From assembly GCA_905182985.1 (NCBI GenBank), contig CAJJDN010000093.1, forward strand, positions 221,904 to 285,903: a stretch of 64,000 nucleotides of DNA. The letters are read 5' to 3'. The notes under the pieces are model-generated. The model ran no database searches. It saw only the letters and a program-made list of their open reading frames with translations, and was not told the DNA's origin. Position 1 is the stretch's first letter. Every line of letters starts with the position of its first letter. Below are positions 12,266 to 24,408 of the stretch, piece by piece. Both the position numbers and the translations under genes were made by a program. This DNA comes from Paramecium sonneborni (Eukaryota > Ciliophora > Oligohymenophorea > Peniculida > Parameciidae).

Positions 12266-12986
12266 TCATTCTTCAATTAAATTAAGTAACTATTAAATTA
12301 TGATTTATTCATTTTTTCCTTCATTCTTTTTAAATAATTCATAGACCTTTTTATCTCCTTTCATTGTTAGTTCACCCAATCGCTACTTTTATTTACTATT
12401 AATTTGTCCATTTGAGAATAAACTATATAAATCTAAGATGGTTAATTCTTGCCAAGGTTCTGGTTAATCATGATTTAATTGCTGAAGATTTGATAACTTG
12501 TCCTTTAATTATTAGTATTGGTTATTTGTATTTTAAATTAATTTGACTCCTGTTGATCCAAAACCTCCTTCTCCTCTTTAAGTTTGAGTCAGATTATCTG
12601 TTTCTTAAATATCAGTTTGTACAACATATTCAATAATCATTTAAGCAATCCTATCTCCATAATTAACTTTAAAATCATTTTCTCCAAAGTTAAATAATAA
12701 AACACAGATTTCTCCTCTATAATCTTCATCAATCACTCCTGCTCCTACATCTATAAAATTCTTAGCTGCTAATCCTGAACGAGGAGCTATAACTATAAAG
12801 ATTAAACATACCTATTCTACCATAAGTGCCTTCAATTAAAGCCATTGATATACCAGTCTTTATTACTTATTTTCCTTTTGCTGGAACAATAGTATCTTCA
12901 GCACTAAATAAATCATAGCCAGCTGCTTTTAATGACCCCTTTTTTGGTAGGATTGCTTTCTCAACTAATCTTTTCACATAGATCAT
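12266..12986 (-). CDS. DUT: dUTP diphosphatase (dUTPase)
   Basis: Hydrolyses dUTP to dUMP and PPi, keeping uracil out of DNA and supplying dTMP synthesis. A 231-aa protein with one 25-nt intron. The five trimeric-dUTPase motifs are present in order: [12 protein letters not shown] (1), APRSG (2), [13 protein letters not shown] with the catalytic Asp (3), YGDRIAQMII (4) and [10 protein letters not shown] (5). After motif 5 there is an extra tail of about 95 aa rich in Gln and Leu ([20 protein letters not shown]), which ordinary dUTPases of about 150 aa lack. The tail's function is unknown. The start ATG at 12986 is the first in frame. Confidence 0.93.
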
Positions 12987-13079
12987 TTGATTTAAAATAT
13001 TATTTAAAGCGCGGCTAGATGTAATTTTTATTTATAGCATACGTGTTATAAATATTCTTAACTTTTATTCATTAGCTTA

Positions 13080-13151
13080 GGTCGTATGGTGTAGTGGTTA
13101 GCACCTTGGACTTTGAATCCAGTGACCCAGGTTCGAGTCCTGGTATGACCT
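13080..13151 (+). tRNA. tRNA-Gln (anticodon UUG)
   Basis: A cloverleaf can be drawn by eye. The 7-bp acceptor is GGTCGTA with TATGACC, the D arm carries TAGTGGTTAGC, the anticodon stem is TTGGA/TCCAG with loop CTTTGAA (anticodon TTG), and the T arm is CCAGGTTCGAGTCCTGG. It reads CAA, the standard Gln codon; the UUA and CUA tRNAs needed for TAA and TAG are not in this window. No intron, no encoded CCA. Confidence 0.95.
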
Positions 13152-13155
13152 TAAG

Positions 13156-13163
13156 TTTTTTTT
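13156..13163 (+). terminator. RNA polymerase III T-run terminator
   Basis: A run of eight T residues begins five bases after the tRNA-Gln 3' end, the usual Pol III stop signal. Confidence 0.75.
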
Positions 13164-13240
13164 GAAATTTTATTTTATTTTAAAAATAAACAAATAATAA
13201 ATGAATTTAAAAGTTGTATATTTTATTATTTATCATAAAA

Positions 13241-14651
13241 TCATTGCTACTTTTATTAGAATTAAAAAATTATATCATCTTCTTATGATAACACAATTTG
13301 ATTTTTAAACATATTTTCTGTACCTGTTGAACTGTTGCTATTTGTTGATAAGCAAAACTAATTTTATTTTTATTGCAAAAATTATTTAAAGGTAAAATTT
13401 GGAAACAACTTATCAAAATTATCAAACAAAATTTTTAAAAATCTCACAGATTATTAAATTTATTCTTATGATGAAATATCATTTGTTTATATCCTCATAA
13501 AACAAGGAGCAAATATTATTGCCAAATTATTCACATTCATATAATTAAATTCAGAATTATTTCCAACACATTAAAGAAAACTTATCATCATTTTCAATAA
13601 TATTCTATTTAATCTAGATAATTTTCCAAAAACCTCCTCTAATAATATAATCTCTGTTTAAGATGTTACTTCTAATTATTTTTTAATAGCAACTTACATT
13701 ATAATTAAGTATATATAAGTTTTAAAATGTCTTATGGAATTAAAGGATCTGGTAACTCAATAAAAAATCGCTTAATCATACTGCATACTATTCGTACATC
13801 CTCTACAACATTCAAACATTCATAATTCTAATTATTTAATAATGTATATAATTATTCCTCTTCGTCTATTGAACCTTATTTTCTAAAAATATGAGGTCTT
13901 AAGAATCTGTCAGGATTTACTAAAAAATAAGATAGCAGACAATCAACTATTATTGGAATTCCAAATTGATTTAATTTTTAATTTATCAAGTTTAAACCAA
14001 AAGGTCTTATCTATTATTAAATTAATTGATTTGTCTCATTTTATTCTCTAAATGAAATTTGTTTTAGCTCCAAATTAATCCAACTGACTTAAAAATTAGG
14101 AATTTTTATTAGATCTTCTATTCTTAAAATAAATTTAAGCATACTCATCAATACATTTAGTTTTTTTCCATAATAAATTTCCTAACTTAAAATGATTTAT
14201 CCATAATTTTGTTTTGATCTTCCAACTTGCTTAATATATGTAAAACTATATTAAATGAGTAATATATTTGCTAGGAAATTATTTTATTATTTTTTAAAAT
14301 CTAATCAATTCCTTATCTCCTTGTTTTTATGCTACTATATAAACGATATTATAAGAACTAATAATATTGTAATTAAATACTTTTGATTTATTTTATTATC
14401 TAAGAAATTTATAATGTGAAATTCAATCCTATTGTTATCAAATTCTTGTTATTTATTTCCATTAAACAAAAAGCATAAATTTTTTAGACCTAAACATACA
14501 CTCTAAAAACTAAAATACTTGAACATTATATAAAATTGCTCTTTTCAATATCAGATAGATTTGTATATTTAGCTATTTACAACTTATTTTAGTATTCCTT
14601 ATCCAATTATCGCTAATCTCTTTGAAATAGTTATTTAATTGTTGTATTCAT
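13241..14651 (-). CDS. RhoGAP-domain protein
   Basis: Predicted to stimulate GTP hydrolysis by Rho/Rac-type GTPases. A 450-aa protein with two introns (32 and 26 nt). The N-terminal half is a Gln/Lys-rich helical region resembling BAR/F-BAR-type lipid-binding coils, without a firm match. The C-terminal half has a RhoGAP domain: FGIPIIVDCLLSYFL, then RPHIFRKQGS (the arginine-finger region, here a divergent HIFRKQG), DVRIVCSMIKRFFIELPDPL and NVNNLAIIFAPCFMR. The Lys of the family's K-x-x-(F/L)-R-E-L-P motif aligns with IKRFFIELP. A Gln-rich tail follows. Start at 14651, stop at 13243-13241. Confidence 0.87.
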
Positions 14652-15160
14652 TTTTATTTATAATTTTTTCTTTTATTTTCTTTATATATTTATAAATCAT
14701 TAATAATTCACTTTTGATTCTTATCTCATATGAGATCTTAAATAAACTATCATATTTATTTTTTTATATAAAATTACTTAATCAAATCTATATTGTTTTT
14801 ATTTACATTTCTACATCTTTATTTTTATAATCTTATTTAAATATATCATCATATTTACATTAATAAATATTTTCTTAATTTCCTATAACATAAGCTTTCT
14901 TAGTTATTTTATAATTTTTATTATTAAGTCATTTTTTTTATCCTTCAAGGTTTGTAAATTTTTCTCAAAAAATATGTTATAATTTTTTCAAAGAAAGAAT
15001 AAAAAACTCTATTTTAGACAAATTTAGAATCTTTATAAATTAACTTAGAAGATGATATGTAGAAAAATTTATTTTTTTAAATAAAAAACATATTTCTATG
15101 AATCAATTCAATTTTATTGAAATGAAATTATAAATATATTAAAAAAAATGTAGAAAAATT
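14652..15160. other. AT-rich spacer
   Basis: Long A and T runs, no convincing frame on either strand. Confidence 0.5.
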
Positions 15161-18100
15161 TCATATTTTTTTTTACAATTTACTATTTTTAACTTAAACT
15201 TCTGGCAACACTTTATTTCTTTTAATTTGACTTTACGGAGCTCTTAGAAACATAATTTTACGTTTTACCCTTTAAATATTTTCAAATTTATTTATAATTG
15301 AAACATAATTTTTAGTTCTTTTGTATTTCATAAATTTGAGTATAAATTAAAAGGGATAAAGCATATAAACTTAAAATCTATTTAAAATTAATTGTTGCCA
15401 GCTTTATTTGTTTTTATTAATTTACTCAATAATTGAAGTGATATTGTGAGATGGAAAATAGAAATCATAATTATATATTAAATCTAAATTAGGTTCAGAT
15501 TGATTATATTGCTGTATATAAAGATAAGTGATTTCTTTTACTTATTTAGTAAGTTAAGGATCATCACTAAATTTTTATAATTGATGATAAACTATTTTGA
15601 TATTTTCAGCATGCATTTATTAAAAATCTTTAATTTATTTTCTAAAAGCATCAACTTCATTATTAATAAAAGCTTCATTATTATTTTATTCAATAGATGG
15701 TTCATTTAAACTGGATAGAAGAGAAGGACTTTTTGTATTTTATCTTAAGAATTAATGATCATATATAGATCCAACTTTATAAATTCTTTTTGAATTATAC
15801 TTTTATTAAGGTTTATTTTGTTTATCAATTCTAATATCAGATTAGATTTCTAAATCAATACATCTTTTAGCTGCTTGATGACCAGAAGTAACAAGAAATT
15901 CTTCAGATACAGGAAATACTTTAACAGAAGGTTATTCTTCAGTTGCAATAAATATTATATTAGGTTCTAGTTCTTATTCAACTATATGTTAACACTTTTA
16001 TTAATTTTAAATAAATTGAGGATTATCCTAAGCAAATATTCTAGCACATTCTTAAACAAAAAGCATTTCTGCTCTTGTCATAATTGGTTTATCAATAAAT
16101 CTTCTTTTATGATGTCTTCTTTCTTAAGTATGATGAAAGTTGTGTCTCTTAATTACTATTTCTTTATTTGGAATCAATTATACTTAAGGACATTTATTTA
16201 ATTGATGATCAATTTTATTACAGACAGGACAAAATTATCCTTCTTTAATAAGTTCTTAATCTAAATTAAGTGTTAATTAATCTCTTAATTAACAATATTT
16301 TTAAAAATCTTCAGGGAAATCTTTTAAGGTTTCTAAAAAATCTTACTTTGATAATATCAATAAACTAACATATCCAGCAGCTTTAAATAATTCTCTTTCT
16401 TAACTATTTAATAGAAATTCTTTCACACATATAAATCTTCCATGATCAATATGAGAATTAATTTTAGATCGTTGTTTTCCATCTACATGTTGATATAATA
16501 ATGTTCCTTATTCTATATAACATAAATGATGTTCTCCATTAAATTCAATTGAAAATGTATTTTAAGGTTGAATGATCTTTCTTTTAATTGACTTAAAAAG
16601 AGCATTTCGAAATTCAAGACTAAAAAATTTCTATAAAAATTCACATTTCAATATAAACATTTTATAAGCTTATTTATCTAATTCTTCTTTTAATTCATCT
16701 GATAATTATCCAAGTAATGTTTACTCCATTTCCAAATCTATTTCATCATCTTCTTTCCAACGATATGTCAGGTATTCTTTAATTCTATTATTTAGTTAAT
16801 TATTTCATTTACTAATATTATAAAGCAAATGGAATCTCTCTTTCTCTCATATATTTATTTATAACCCTCATTTTTTTATTTCTTTCAACTTAATTTTGAG
16901 TAATATCATCAATTATACCACCAATAAAGTTTACACTATAAGAGAACCACAAACATGCACAAAGAATAAATATTATTGTAACTATTTTTTCTATTTAATT
17001 TTATGGTACATTATCTCCATAACCAATAGTTAACATTGTTACTATTGCAAAATAAAATGCTTCTAAATATTGAGATGGCCATTTAAGATTTCCTAATCTT
17101 TTTGTAATTATCCAAGAATCATTTTAATCTATACTGCTGAACCAAAACCATATACAACTAAATAAATGAGCTACATATATTAATGATACCAAAAATTTTA
17201 CTAAACTTATTCTTCCTCTCAAAGGTCTAGTAAGATACGATATCTAATCTACTTTTAAAAATGTATCATAGATGTGTTTCAATTAACCTAAAAGAAGAAT
17301 CAAAATTAAATCATAATTTCCTGAAGGTAAATAAATGTTAATTATTAATATAAAGGTTATACTTTGATCAATTAATATTGAGTTATTTGTTTAAGCTTTG
17401 ATAATTTCCCAATGATCTACTAATGCTTTGCCAGATTTATAAGTTATTGTATTAATATTAATAAAATAATCCAACCACAAAACAATAAATATCAACATTG
17501 AAAAAATTCTATCTTCAGATAATAAAATTTAAGAATTAAAAGATATTTCTAAAGGTACTAAACATACCAGTATTCCTCTAATAAATGTGACAAAAAAATC
17601 CCAATACATCTTAAATATACTCTCTGGTTAAATTAATGGTATAAAAGAAAGAGTCAATAAGAAATATTTAAAAGCTTACCTTTACATATAGTGAAGAGTT
17701 TCTTTCAATTTCTCAAGAGTTCGTTTTTTAATAATTTATTAAGTTAATATTCTTTATACTGATAAAAAAGAAAGTTCCTTACGCTAAAATTACTTGGCAT
17801 AGGCCATCACATTTGTACTATAATTATTGAAAATTATACTTTTCAGATGCTTTATCACTTATTAAATTTAAAATACTCCAATTTAGAGTTTCTAACTATC
17901 GTCTTTTTTATCCAACTTTCTCTAAAAACCTTCTAATGAAAAAAAAAGCCATAAGACTAGAACCAGTATCTTTTGATGTTTTATTAATTTAAGTCTGCAT
18001 CTCAGATAATGAAATAACATCATTTTAAAGAAAATCATTTTCTGGTTTTGGTGTATATGTGATATCTGGTGTTTTATCTGTTCTACTCAATGAAAACATT

Positions 18101-18240
18101 GCATTCTAAAAAATACTACTAGGTCGTGATTCCTTTAAACAAAATTCTAAATATTATTGTTCAAAGTCTTCATTTTGTTCAGCTCTTAATTCTCTATCTA
18201 AACTGTTACTATAATTATCTTCTGGTTTGAGATTTTTCAT
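15161..18240 (-). CDS. CNG/EAG-type voltage-gated K+ channel, paralogue A
   Basis: Predicted plasma- or ciliary-membrane K+ channel subunit. Order: a cytosolic N-terminus starting MKNLKPEDNYSNSLDRELRA, six membrane segments, the pore with selectivity filter TIGYGD (coding about 17010-17035), and the S6-linked segment VNFIGGIIDDITQN. Next come a helical linker, a cyclic-nucleotide-binding-like domain (KIIQPQNTFSIEFNGEHHL, LCYIEQGTLLYQH), then FCPVCNKIDHQLNKC, and a long Gln-rich tail ending near YMLYPFQFILKFMKYK. Several short introns. Paralogue B lies 168 bp upstream on the same strand, and the two match along their whole length. The cNBD may or may not bind cyclic nucleotide; I did not confirm the phosphate-binding cassette. 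Confidence 0.88.
16190..16231 (-). other. CCHC zinc-knuckle motif in the tail of K+ channel A
   Basis: The encoded stretch CPVCNKIDHQLNKC fits C-x2-C-x4-H-x4-C exactly. It follows the cyclic-nucleotide-binding-like domain by roughly 50 residues. Paralogue B has the same spacing. Confidence 0.75.
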
Positions 18241-18408
18241 TAAAATTAAATGAATTTAATTAAAAAATCATCTATTACATTATAAGCTTTAATTTTCACA
18301 GAAAAATGATAGTAAGTTAAATTAAAATCTGCCATTTGATGAAATTGTAAATAAAATTTTTAGAATTACATAATAAAATCAATTAATTATTAAATTCAAA
18401 ATTAGAAA

Positions 18409-21400
18409 TCATATTTCTGGTACGACTTACCCAAGTTTTTAAATTGGTTTAAGTAATACTGTTTTTTTTTTTAGTTTCAAACTATTTTTTAAAGTTTTTA
18501 GTCTACTATTTAATCTTTTGAATGGATTATGCTTAATTTATTATAGATTTATAAGATTTCTTTTCTTATTTAAGTATTTTTAAATAAAAATAAATGGATA
18601 AAGCATATATTTTTGTAATTTTTGAAGAAATTATAGTTGCCAATCGAAATGATTTTGATTATTATTTTTAATGATTTCATTAAAGTTTCCATTTTTAAAG
18701 AAACTCTCATATGAAGCCATGACTTCAAAATCGTACAATCTTTGTTGATTAAATTACCAATAAAGAGGTTCAATTTAACAGTAAGCCTTTTAAATAGTTT
18801 GATCATTTTCATTAAGTTCTAATTCTCTTTAGAGCTAATGATATAAATTAGTTATGTTTTCTATCATATTATCATTAAAATCTGTTATTGTAATTAATTT
18901 TTTATCGTATTTTTTTTCTGATTTTTAACTTTCATCATTACTATCGCTATTCTCATCACTTTCATTACCTTCTTTTATATAATCTTCTTAGTAGATAATC
19001 ATGCCTTTTGGACTTCTTCCTATACCTGATGAGATATTTAAATTAAATATTGATTATTTTCTATTTTACAATGCTTAATGAAGATTTGCTCTAACATCTA
19101 CAAGTTTAGAAGTATTAATTCCTTAGGGTTGTTAATCATTTATTATTTTTTTTGATTTTTAAACAGCTGCTTAAAATCTACCATCATTTTAAACTTTAAA
19201 ACAAGGACTAACATCTGCACTTGAAGTCATTGATTCTTATTCATAAATTAATTGAATCTTTTATTATTCTTAAATTAATTAAATATTTTCAGATTAAAAT
19301 ACTTATGCAAATTACTAAATCAAATCCTTTTCTGATCTTGCATTTTTTATGGTTTACTCACTTTAAAATCTTTTAGAATTATTTCTCTATTTATATTTCC
19401 GTTTCTATTCTTTTGTTAATAAATATCTTTTTAAAATAACTTCTTTATCAGGTGTGTATTGAATTTATGGGCAGCTTTTTAAATTATGATTAAATTAAAG
19501 ACAAGCTGGACAAAATACTCCATTTTCTATTTAAGGAGGATACATATTTAAATTCATTTATTCTCTTATTTCACAAAACTTTTGATAATCCTCAGGATAA
19601 TTCTTTATTGTATCTAAAAATTCCTTTTTAGAAAGTATTAGTAAACTTACATAACCATTTGATTTAAAATATTCAATATTAGGACTTTAAATAATGAATT
19701 CTCTAACACAAAAGAATTATTCTTATTTAATTTATGAATTCATTTTTGATCTCTGTTTTCTATCAGGATGTTAATAAAGCAGAATTCCTTATTCTACAAA
19801 ACATAAATGCATTTAGCCATCAAAATCAATTGAAAATGTATTTTATGGAGGAATGATTTTTCTTTTAATAGATTTTGATAGGGCATCCTTTAAATCTTCG
19901 CCAAAATTTTAAAGAAAAGCTGATTTTTTAATGAAGATTTTGTGAACTTCCTTATCTAATTCTTCCTTGAGTTCATCTGATAATTATTCTAATAGAGTTT
20001 ATTCAATTTCTAAATCAACTTCATCATCTTCTTTCCATCTAAATGTTAAGTACTCTTTTATTCTAAAACAATTTAATATAATATTTACTTATGTTTCATA
20101 TTAAATGGAATTTTTCTTTGATCCATATATTTATTAATAACTCTCATTTTTCTATTTCTTTCTATCTAGTTCTAAGTAATATCATCAATGATTCCACCTA
20201 TAAAATTTACACTATAAGAAAGCCATAAACCTAAAATTTAATGAGAAATCTTACATGCCCATAAAATAAACATTATTGTCACCATTTTTTCTATTGAATT
20301 TTTAGGAACATTATCTCCATAACCAATAGTTAACATTGTAACTACAGCAAAATATAATGATTCTAAATATTGCAACTCCCATGCTTTTAAATCTAAACCA
20401 TTAAATTTTATCCAAGAATCATCTAAACTTATTTAACTAAACCAAAACCATATACAACTAAAAAGATGGAGTATAAACAATAATGTTAATACCAATTTAA
20501 TTAAACTTATAACTCCTCTTAATGGTCTTGTTAAATAAGAAATTTAATCACTCTTTGCAAATGTCTCATAAATATATCTATATTATGCTAATACAACAAG
20601 CAAAAATAAATTTATATTGTTATTGAGTTCAGGTTCAATCATAAAAATTATAAGTACAGATGAAGTTGAAAAATCAGTCATAAATTCTTATTTTAATTAA
20701 TGAATTAATAAATCCCACCTATTTTAAATTGCAGCTCCATTTCTATATTATAATGTGTTAATTCTTATTAGAAAGTCAATTTATAATATTACAATTATTA
20801 GAGCAGTCAAATAAATATAATTTAAAAATAATATACCAGGATTGAATGCTATTTCTAAAGGGATAAGCAAGACTAAAATAATTCTAAAAAAAGAAGCAAA
20901 GAAGTCCCAAATCATCTTAAAACGTGATTCAGGTTAAATGATAGGAATTTTATTGACTACAGTAGTAATGATGTCTAAAATGTTTTTCTTCATTATTTTT
21001 AATCTTGCTTTTATTTATTCTATAAGAGTTTGATTCCTTAAACCAGTATCTTTCCTTAAAAAGGCTCTCATTCTTCCAGAGGAAGATCCTTGTTTTTTAC
21101 ATTGATGTTAGTAATTAAATAAATTTTACCTACATTAAAATAAAATATACATATCAGCTGCTCTATCTTCTATTAAATTAAAATGAGTTTCATTCATATT
21201 TAATATTCTTTTTCGACTTGAAGAGATTTTTTCGATGAATCTTCTAATATAAAAACTACACATCAAACTTGTTCCTGCACTAGGAATACTACCTCTTCTA
21301 TCTTATTGTTAAACAATCTTGCGACCAAGAAGTTCAAAACTTTAAGCAGAAGTAACAACCTCATCGAATGGTGTATCCGGGGTTTTATGAAGATATTCAG

Positions 21401-21560
21401 CTTCAATACTTTTTGAACTAATTGATCTGCTTATGTGAGGGTAAGTTGTATTCGGCTCTTTTCTAGATTCCCTTAAACAATTATCAAGATATTATTATTC
21501 AAAATCTTCATTTTAGACAGCTCTTAATTCAACATCTTAATCAAATTCAATATTAAACAT
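18409..21560 (-). CDS. CNG/EAG-type voltage-gated K+ channel, paralogue B
   Basis: Tandem paralogue of channel A. Starts MFNIEFDQDVELRAVQNEDF (A: LRAEQNEDFEQQYLE). It has six hydrophobic segments, the filter TIGYGD followed by NVPKNSIEKM (about 20300-20330), ACLWLSYSVNFIGGIIDD after S6, and a cNBD-like domain (KIIPPQNTFSIDFDGQMHL, CFVEQGILLYQH). Then come the zinc-knuckle sequence FCPACLQFNHNLKSCP and a Gln-rich tail with WQLQFLQKLQKYMLYPF, parallel to the A tail. Introns of 24 nt or so, for example after the ILWA codons. The stop is at 18411-18409. Shared tails show that the whole gene was duplicated. Confidence 0.88.
19471..19512 (-). other. CCHC zinc-knuckle motif in the tail of K+ channel B
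   Basis: CPACLQFNHNLKSC again fits C-x2-C-x4-H-x4-C. Only the ligands and a few residues are shared with paralogue A, which argues for selection on the metal site. Confidence 0.75.
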
Positions 21561-22166
21561 ACTTTATAAATAAATTAATAACTAAAAATTATATTCGCTT
21601 AGGATACTTCATTAAATATTTAAAAATTAAAATAGAAGGAGTAAATCAGATAAAAAAAATTTTGATTCTTTCTCCCAACAAAAGTTTTAGTTAATAATGT
21701 CCAAAAAGCTATTAAGTAAAATATTATCTGAGATAATATCTATTGATGATTTATAATTCAAGAATATTTTTTTTTTAATGATTTTATTTAAAAAATAATA
21801 CATTAAATTTTTATTTCTATTAGATTTTAAATGTTATCATTAAAAATTGAGACATTTTAAATTACTTCATTAATGTATATTTCATAAGGTAATTGAAACA
21901 TTTGATTCAAGCTTAATCTCATTATTTTGAGATTAAACATTATTTGGAATTATTAAGAATTTTTAGATAATAAACATAAAAATTTAAAAAGAAAATGAGT
22001 ATTTTTTATTAATATACTGATTATATGTGAAAAGTTATAATTTAATATACTAAAATATACAGAAAGAGTATGATTTGATAGATATTTTAATGATATATGA
22101 ATTAATAAATTATTTAATATTAGACATTATTTATTTATAATTATATTTCAACAAAATAAGTGAAGC
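21561..22166. other. AT-rich spacer between divergent genes
   Basis: The upstream regions of channel B (minus) and the RING/SPRY gene (plus). No gene seen. It would have to hold both promoters, but I recognise no motif. Confidence 0.5.
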
Positions 22167-23341
22167 ATGAACAGTGAAGAAGGCTATGATCGATCTAAAT
22201 TTATAAATTACAATTCAGATTCTTTTGACTGTGCAATTTGTTCATGTGTTGCTCGTAATCCTAAAGAATGTAATTAATGTGGGGGAATTTTTTGTGGATA
22301 TTGTATTGATAATTGGTTAAAAAAATCTGGGTAATGTGATTTTATTAATTTCTTAGTGGTGAATGTATATTTCGTTGTCCTTAAAAGCTATCAATAAATC
22401 CTATATCAAGGGCTTTGAAAAAAATTTATGATGATCTAGAATTAAAATGTAATTTTACAAATAATATTTAAAGGTTCTAATTGTTTAAAAGGAATAAAAA
22501 TAAATTAATTTGAAAATCATGAAATTGGTTGCAAATCGATAAAATGTAAAAATTATGATTAATGTGGAAATAATTTATTAATAGAAAATAATGAGAAAGT
22601 ATTCTATCATAATTAAATAGCAAAGGTTTGTGATTCTGTCTGTTTATTATTTAGTCAAGTGAAAAATGACAAGTCAAAATCTGAAATTTATTGGCATATA
22701 AAATAATTTGTATAAACAAATGGATAAAGACCAGATAATTATCAAATTGATAGAGTTTTACAGATTGTAAATTCATCTGCACCTATAATATAAAATTAAT
22801 CTATAAAATGGGATAGAAATAGAATGGGAGCAGGTATGGAACTTACAGATGGAGATTAAAAGGTTTTTTTAAAGGAATAAGCCTACATGTTTAGAACAAT
22901 TATAGCTAATTTTGGTTTTGAATCTGGTATTGTATATTGGGAAATTGAAGCAGATGATAGAACTGAAAATGAATTAAAAATAGGTGTAACTACACAAAGA
23001 GATTTCAATTATAATTCAGCCTTTTGTGATTTTGAATATGGTTGGGCATATTATGGATTAGCATAAGTATTTATTTTAATTATATAAAATAGTTAAGACA
23101 TAATAGTAATGCAACTGGTCCATCATTTGGTAAGAGATTTAAAAAAGAAGGTACTTTAGGAATCTGTTTAAATATGAACTAAGGTACTTTAATGTTTAGT
23201 TTGAATGGAGAATTTATGGGATGTGCTTATAAAGATGAAAGATTAAAATAAGGACCTATTTATCCTGCAGTAGCCTTACTTCATTGTGCTGGTTGTAAAA
23301 TCACTAGCGGTAAACCTGTTCCATAGATATTTTAATAATGA
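22167..23341 (+). CDS. RING / TRAF-type zinc finger / SPRY protein, probable E3 ubiquitin ligase
   Basis: A 365-aa protein with three introns (26, 25, 26 nt). Residues about 18-55 form a RING-type finger (CAICSCVARNPKECNQCGGI, FCGYCIDNWL, FRCPQK). Residues about 75-110 have a TRAF-like Cys/His finger (CSNCLKGIKINQFENHEIGC). Residues about 190-360 are a SPRY domain (GIVYWEIEADDRTENELKIG, SAFCDFEYGWAYYG, GTLGICLNMNQGTLMFSLNG, GPIYPAVALLH). The RING would recruit an E2 and the SPRY would bind substrate. The substrate is unknown. Start ATG 22167, stop 23339-23341. Confidence 0.87.
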
Positions 23342-23899
23342 TTAATATATAAATTATTTATTTTTAAACTATTTTCCCTATTATAATAAAATATTTTTAC
23401 ATCAAAATCTTATCCTTGTAAGAATTCCTCTTTATTATCAATTTTAGCTTGACTATCTATCAATCTTAACTATTTGAAAACTATTTATAAACAAGGTCCA
23501 AATTTTTGAATCAATTATTTATTTTAATATATATTATCTCTATATTTTAATATCTCATCATAATATTTAATTATTTTTAGAAATCTATTCATTTATTACA
23601 ATAAATAAGGAATCTTTTAAATTGTTTCAAAAGTCTTAACTATCTGCTCAATAAAAATGTCTTGATGGTTCTTCTGAAACATAATAGAGTTATTTATTAT
23701 TACAAATTGTTTCTATAACCTTTCAATTATTCATTCAACTTCCAAAATATTTATTTACAAAGTTATTATTCATTAATATATCTTTTCTCTCATTTTAAAA
23801 TGATCGCGAAACAATTTAATTGTAAAGATCTAATTTTATTTGATCGTTTCCTTGCTTGATTTTGAAATATTCATCCTTTTTAGCACTAAATACCAACAT
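23281..23899 (-). pseudogene. Frameshifted gene of unknown family, convergent with the RING/SPRY gene
   Basis: From ATG 23899 a frame reads MLVFSAKKDEYFKIKQGND and ERKDILMNNNFVNKYFG. It continues as KLNEQLKGYRN in a second frame and as KNHQDIFIEQIVKTFETIQK, YLLQQMNRFLKIIKYYDEIL, QNKQLIQKFGPCLQ in a third. The first shift is repaired by one extra A; the second is not explained by any intron I could fit. The last frame stays open to 23281, overlapping the end of the RING/SPRY gene antisense by 61 bp, so the real end is uncertain. Helical and Gln-rich; no family recognised. Confidence 0.45.
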
Positions 23900-24408
23900 T
23901 TTCTAAAAAATCAATAGAAAGTGAATTAGAATCTATTAGAACTAAGATTATAATTGTGTATATTTTATTTGGTTAACCATAAAACAACTATATAGTATTT
24001 TCTTATATAACTTTTATATCATCATTAAATTTAAAAAGGTGAAACCTTTATTTATTATCTAATTTCAAATTAACCTGGCCACTTTAATTTTTAAATTAAC
24101 ATGCATTATTATATTATATTCATATTCATTTACCATACATATTAAAATTATACTATATTTTAAAAACATTTATGAAATGGAATTTTTTTGATAATATTGA
24201 TTAGACTACATCTTTAAATTTATGAGGTGATACAATTCTTTTTATACTTTTATCATAAAAATTGATTATTAAAAATAATCAGCTTATTTATTTATAAAAA
24301 AGAAATATAATAGAATTTAGCAAAATTCATCTAAACTTTTTAATCTTAAATTTAAGATAACTTCATGATTTTAGTTATGTTTTTTAATATTATAAAATTA
24401 AAGATCAA
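23900..24408. other. AT-rich spacer
   Basis: No supported gene on either strand. Confidence 0.5.

Larger units (their letters stand above)
10614..12904. repeat. 1145-bp direct duplication around a single N (assembly join)
   Basis: Bases 10614-11758 recur as 11760-12904, separated by the N at 11759, with no difference seen. The left copy cuts dUTPase short and the right copy cuts the coiled-coil gene short, both exactly at the N. That is expected if two overlapping contig ends were placed side by side. Confidence 0.9.

Noticed and set aside
18570..18812. An 80-codon minus-strand frame
   Set aside because: Wrong frame of the K+ channel B tail, whose correct frame is confirmed by similarity to channel A.
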